Below are positions 63,435-64,000 of a stretch of 64,000 nucleotides of DNA, piece by piece. Below the pieces are notes generated by a model. That model ran no database searches and had not been told where the DNA came from. It saw only the letters and a list, made by a program, of their open reading frames with translations. The translations under genes were made by a program, and so were the position numbers. Numbering within the stretch: the stretch's first letter is position 1; every line of letters begins with the position of its first letter. Location: positions 9,486,001 through 9,550,000 of the forward strand of contig NC_060112.1 in assembly GCF_021155765.1 (NCBI RefSeq). Reading direction: 5' to 3'. The stretch is from Diprion similis (taxonomy: Eukaryota; Arthropoda; Insecta; Hymenoptera; Diprionidae).

Positions 63435-64000
63435 AATAATATTCAGTGATTTAAAATTTCAATGCGAATGCAGAACTAATTTTAATTATGTATCTATATA
63501 TTTTTTGTAATAAAGAACTATGTATGTCGATGAATGAGTTACTCAAACTTCACAATAGGAGACTTCTAATTTTAATGCGGTAGTAATACACAGCGCAGTT
63601 GTGATATAATAGAATGGACGTGCAAGCTGAAGATTGAGAAGGTCAGGATAGTGTGGAAAATGTGATGGGGAATGAAGAGAAAAAGGATACCTGAAGTTGG
63701 AAGGTAAAAATGAGATTTCAAAACATAGTGGGAGTAAAACTGAAAGAGGGCCAATTTTTGGGAAACAATAGAAAAGTGGGATGTAATATAAAAGAAACAA
63801 ATGCAGCAGAGATTGATTTGTCTGGGTCGTGATCCAAGTAGGTCGGAAATTAGAATACTATCGCTACAGGTGGGCAGGGTTTGCTATATGCAGATTATTT
63901 GTACTAATCAGTTTCACTTGTCCTATCGTAATCTGATATACAAGTTTTTAGTTACAATATTTTTTATGTTTCTATGTATATTTTGATGAATGCAATGTTT
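63435..64000. other. Region downstream of RFC4
   Basis: It holds the RFC4 3' UTR and polyadenylation signal (63509), then 480 bp of AT-rich sequence with no recognisable gene before the window ends. Confidence 0.6.

Noticed and set aside
1-64000. CRISPR arrays, prokaryotic operons, phage or endogenous viral genes
   Set aside because: No regular spaced repeats, operons or viral protein motifs; the genes are spliced and animal-like.

Overview
The window is animal nuclear DNA. Its genes are split by GT-AG introns and encode conserved eukaryotic proteins. AT-rich intergenic DNA without CpG depletion, many small inverted-repeat elements and the protein sequences point to an insect, most likely a hymenopteran (possibly a sawfly-type genome). 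The order-level call is inference; a holometabolous insect is the safer statement. I see no prokaryotic, viral or CRISPR features.

Six protein-coding genes can be modelled from end to end, except the first, which runs off the left edge. (1) CAND1, + strand, 1-6194: the C-terminal 688 residues in 11 exons. (2) TMEM205-like membrane protein, + strand, 24455-37170: 4 exons, with an 11.5 kb first intron. (3) DCAF7/WDR68 (fly wings apart), - strand, 45568-48027: 3 exons, 346 residues. (4) Bystin, + strand, 49750-51959: 3 exons, 432 residues. (5) RNase H2 subunit B, - strand, 53988-57259: 5 exons, 309 residues, with a C-terminal PIP-box-like tail. (6) RFC4, a clamp-loader subunit, + strand, 58912-63434: 6 exons, 357 residues, with one GC-AG intron. 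In every model the exon phases join without a frameshift and the product length is close to that of the human orthologue, except TMEM205, which has an extra N-terminal segment.

Layout: CAND1 and TMEM205 are separated by about 18 kb with no recognisable gene. TMEM205 and DCAF7 converge across about 8.4 kb. DCAF7/bystin and RNASEH2B/RFC4 are two head-to-head pairs, each with about 1.7 kb between the start codons. Bystin and RNASEH2B converge. Functionally, CAND1 and DCAF7 both relate to cullin-RING ligases, bystin to 40S ribosome assembly, and RNASEH2B and RFC4 both act around PCNA on replicating DNA.

The gene-poor stretches hold several non-autonomous transposon families that can be recognised from the sequence alone: a two-copy family with probable TTAA target sites (10993-11348 and 38416-38744), another TTAA-type element (12085-12499), a TA-flanked element with CAGGGTG ends (34525-34906), a TA-flanked GGGGAGGGTGG element (39715-40008), a four-copy dispersed repeat (about 4.5, 8.3-9.3, 13.4 and 18.6 kb) of which one copy is split by a younger insertion with hairpin ends, an antisense LINE 3' end inside CAND1, and a decayed 28-bp tandem array (42983-43220). 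I found no convincing evidence for a wholly new biological system. The most unusual items are the repeat structures and the RNASEH2B/RFC4 divergent pair.
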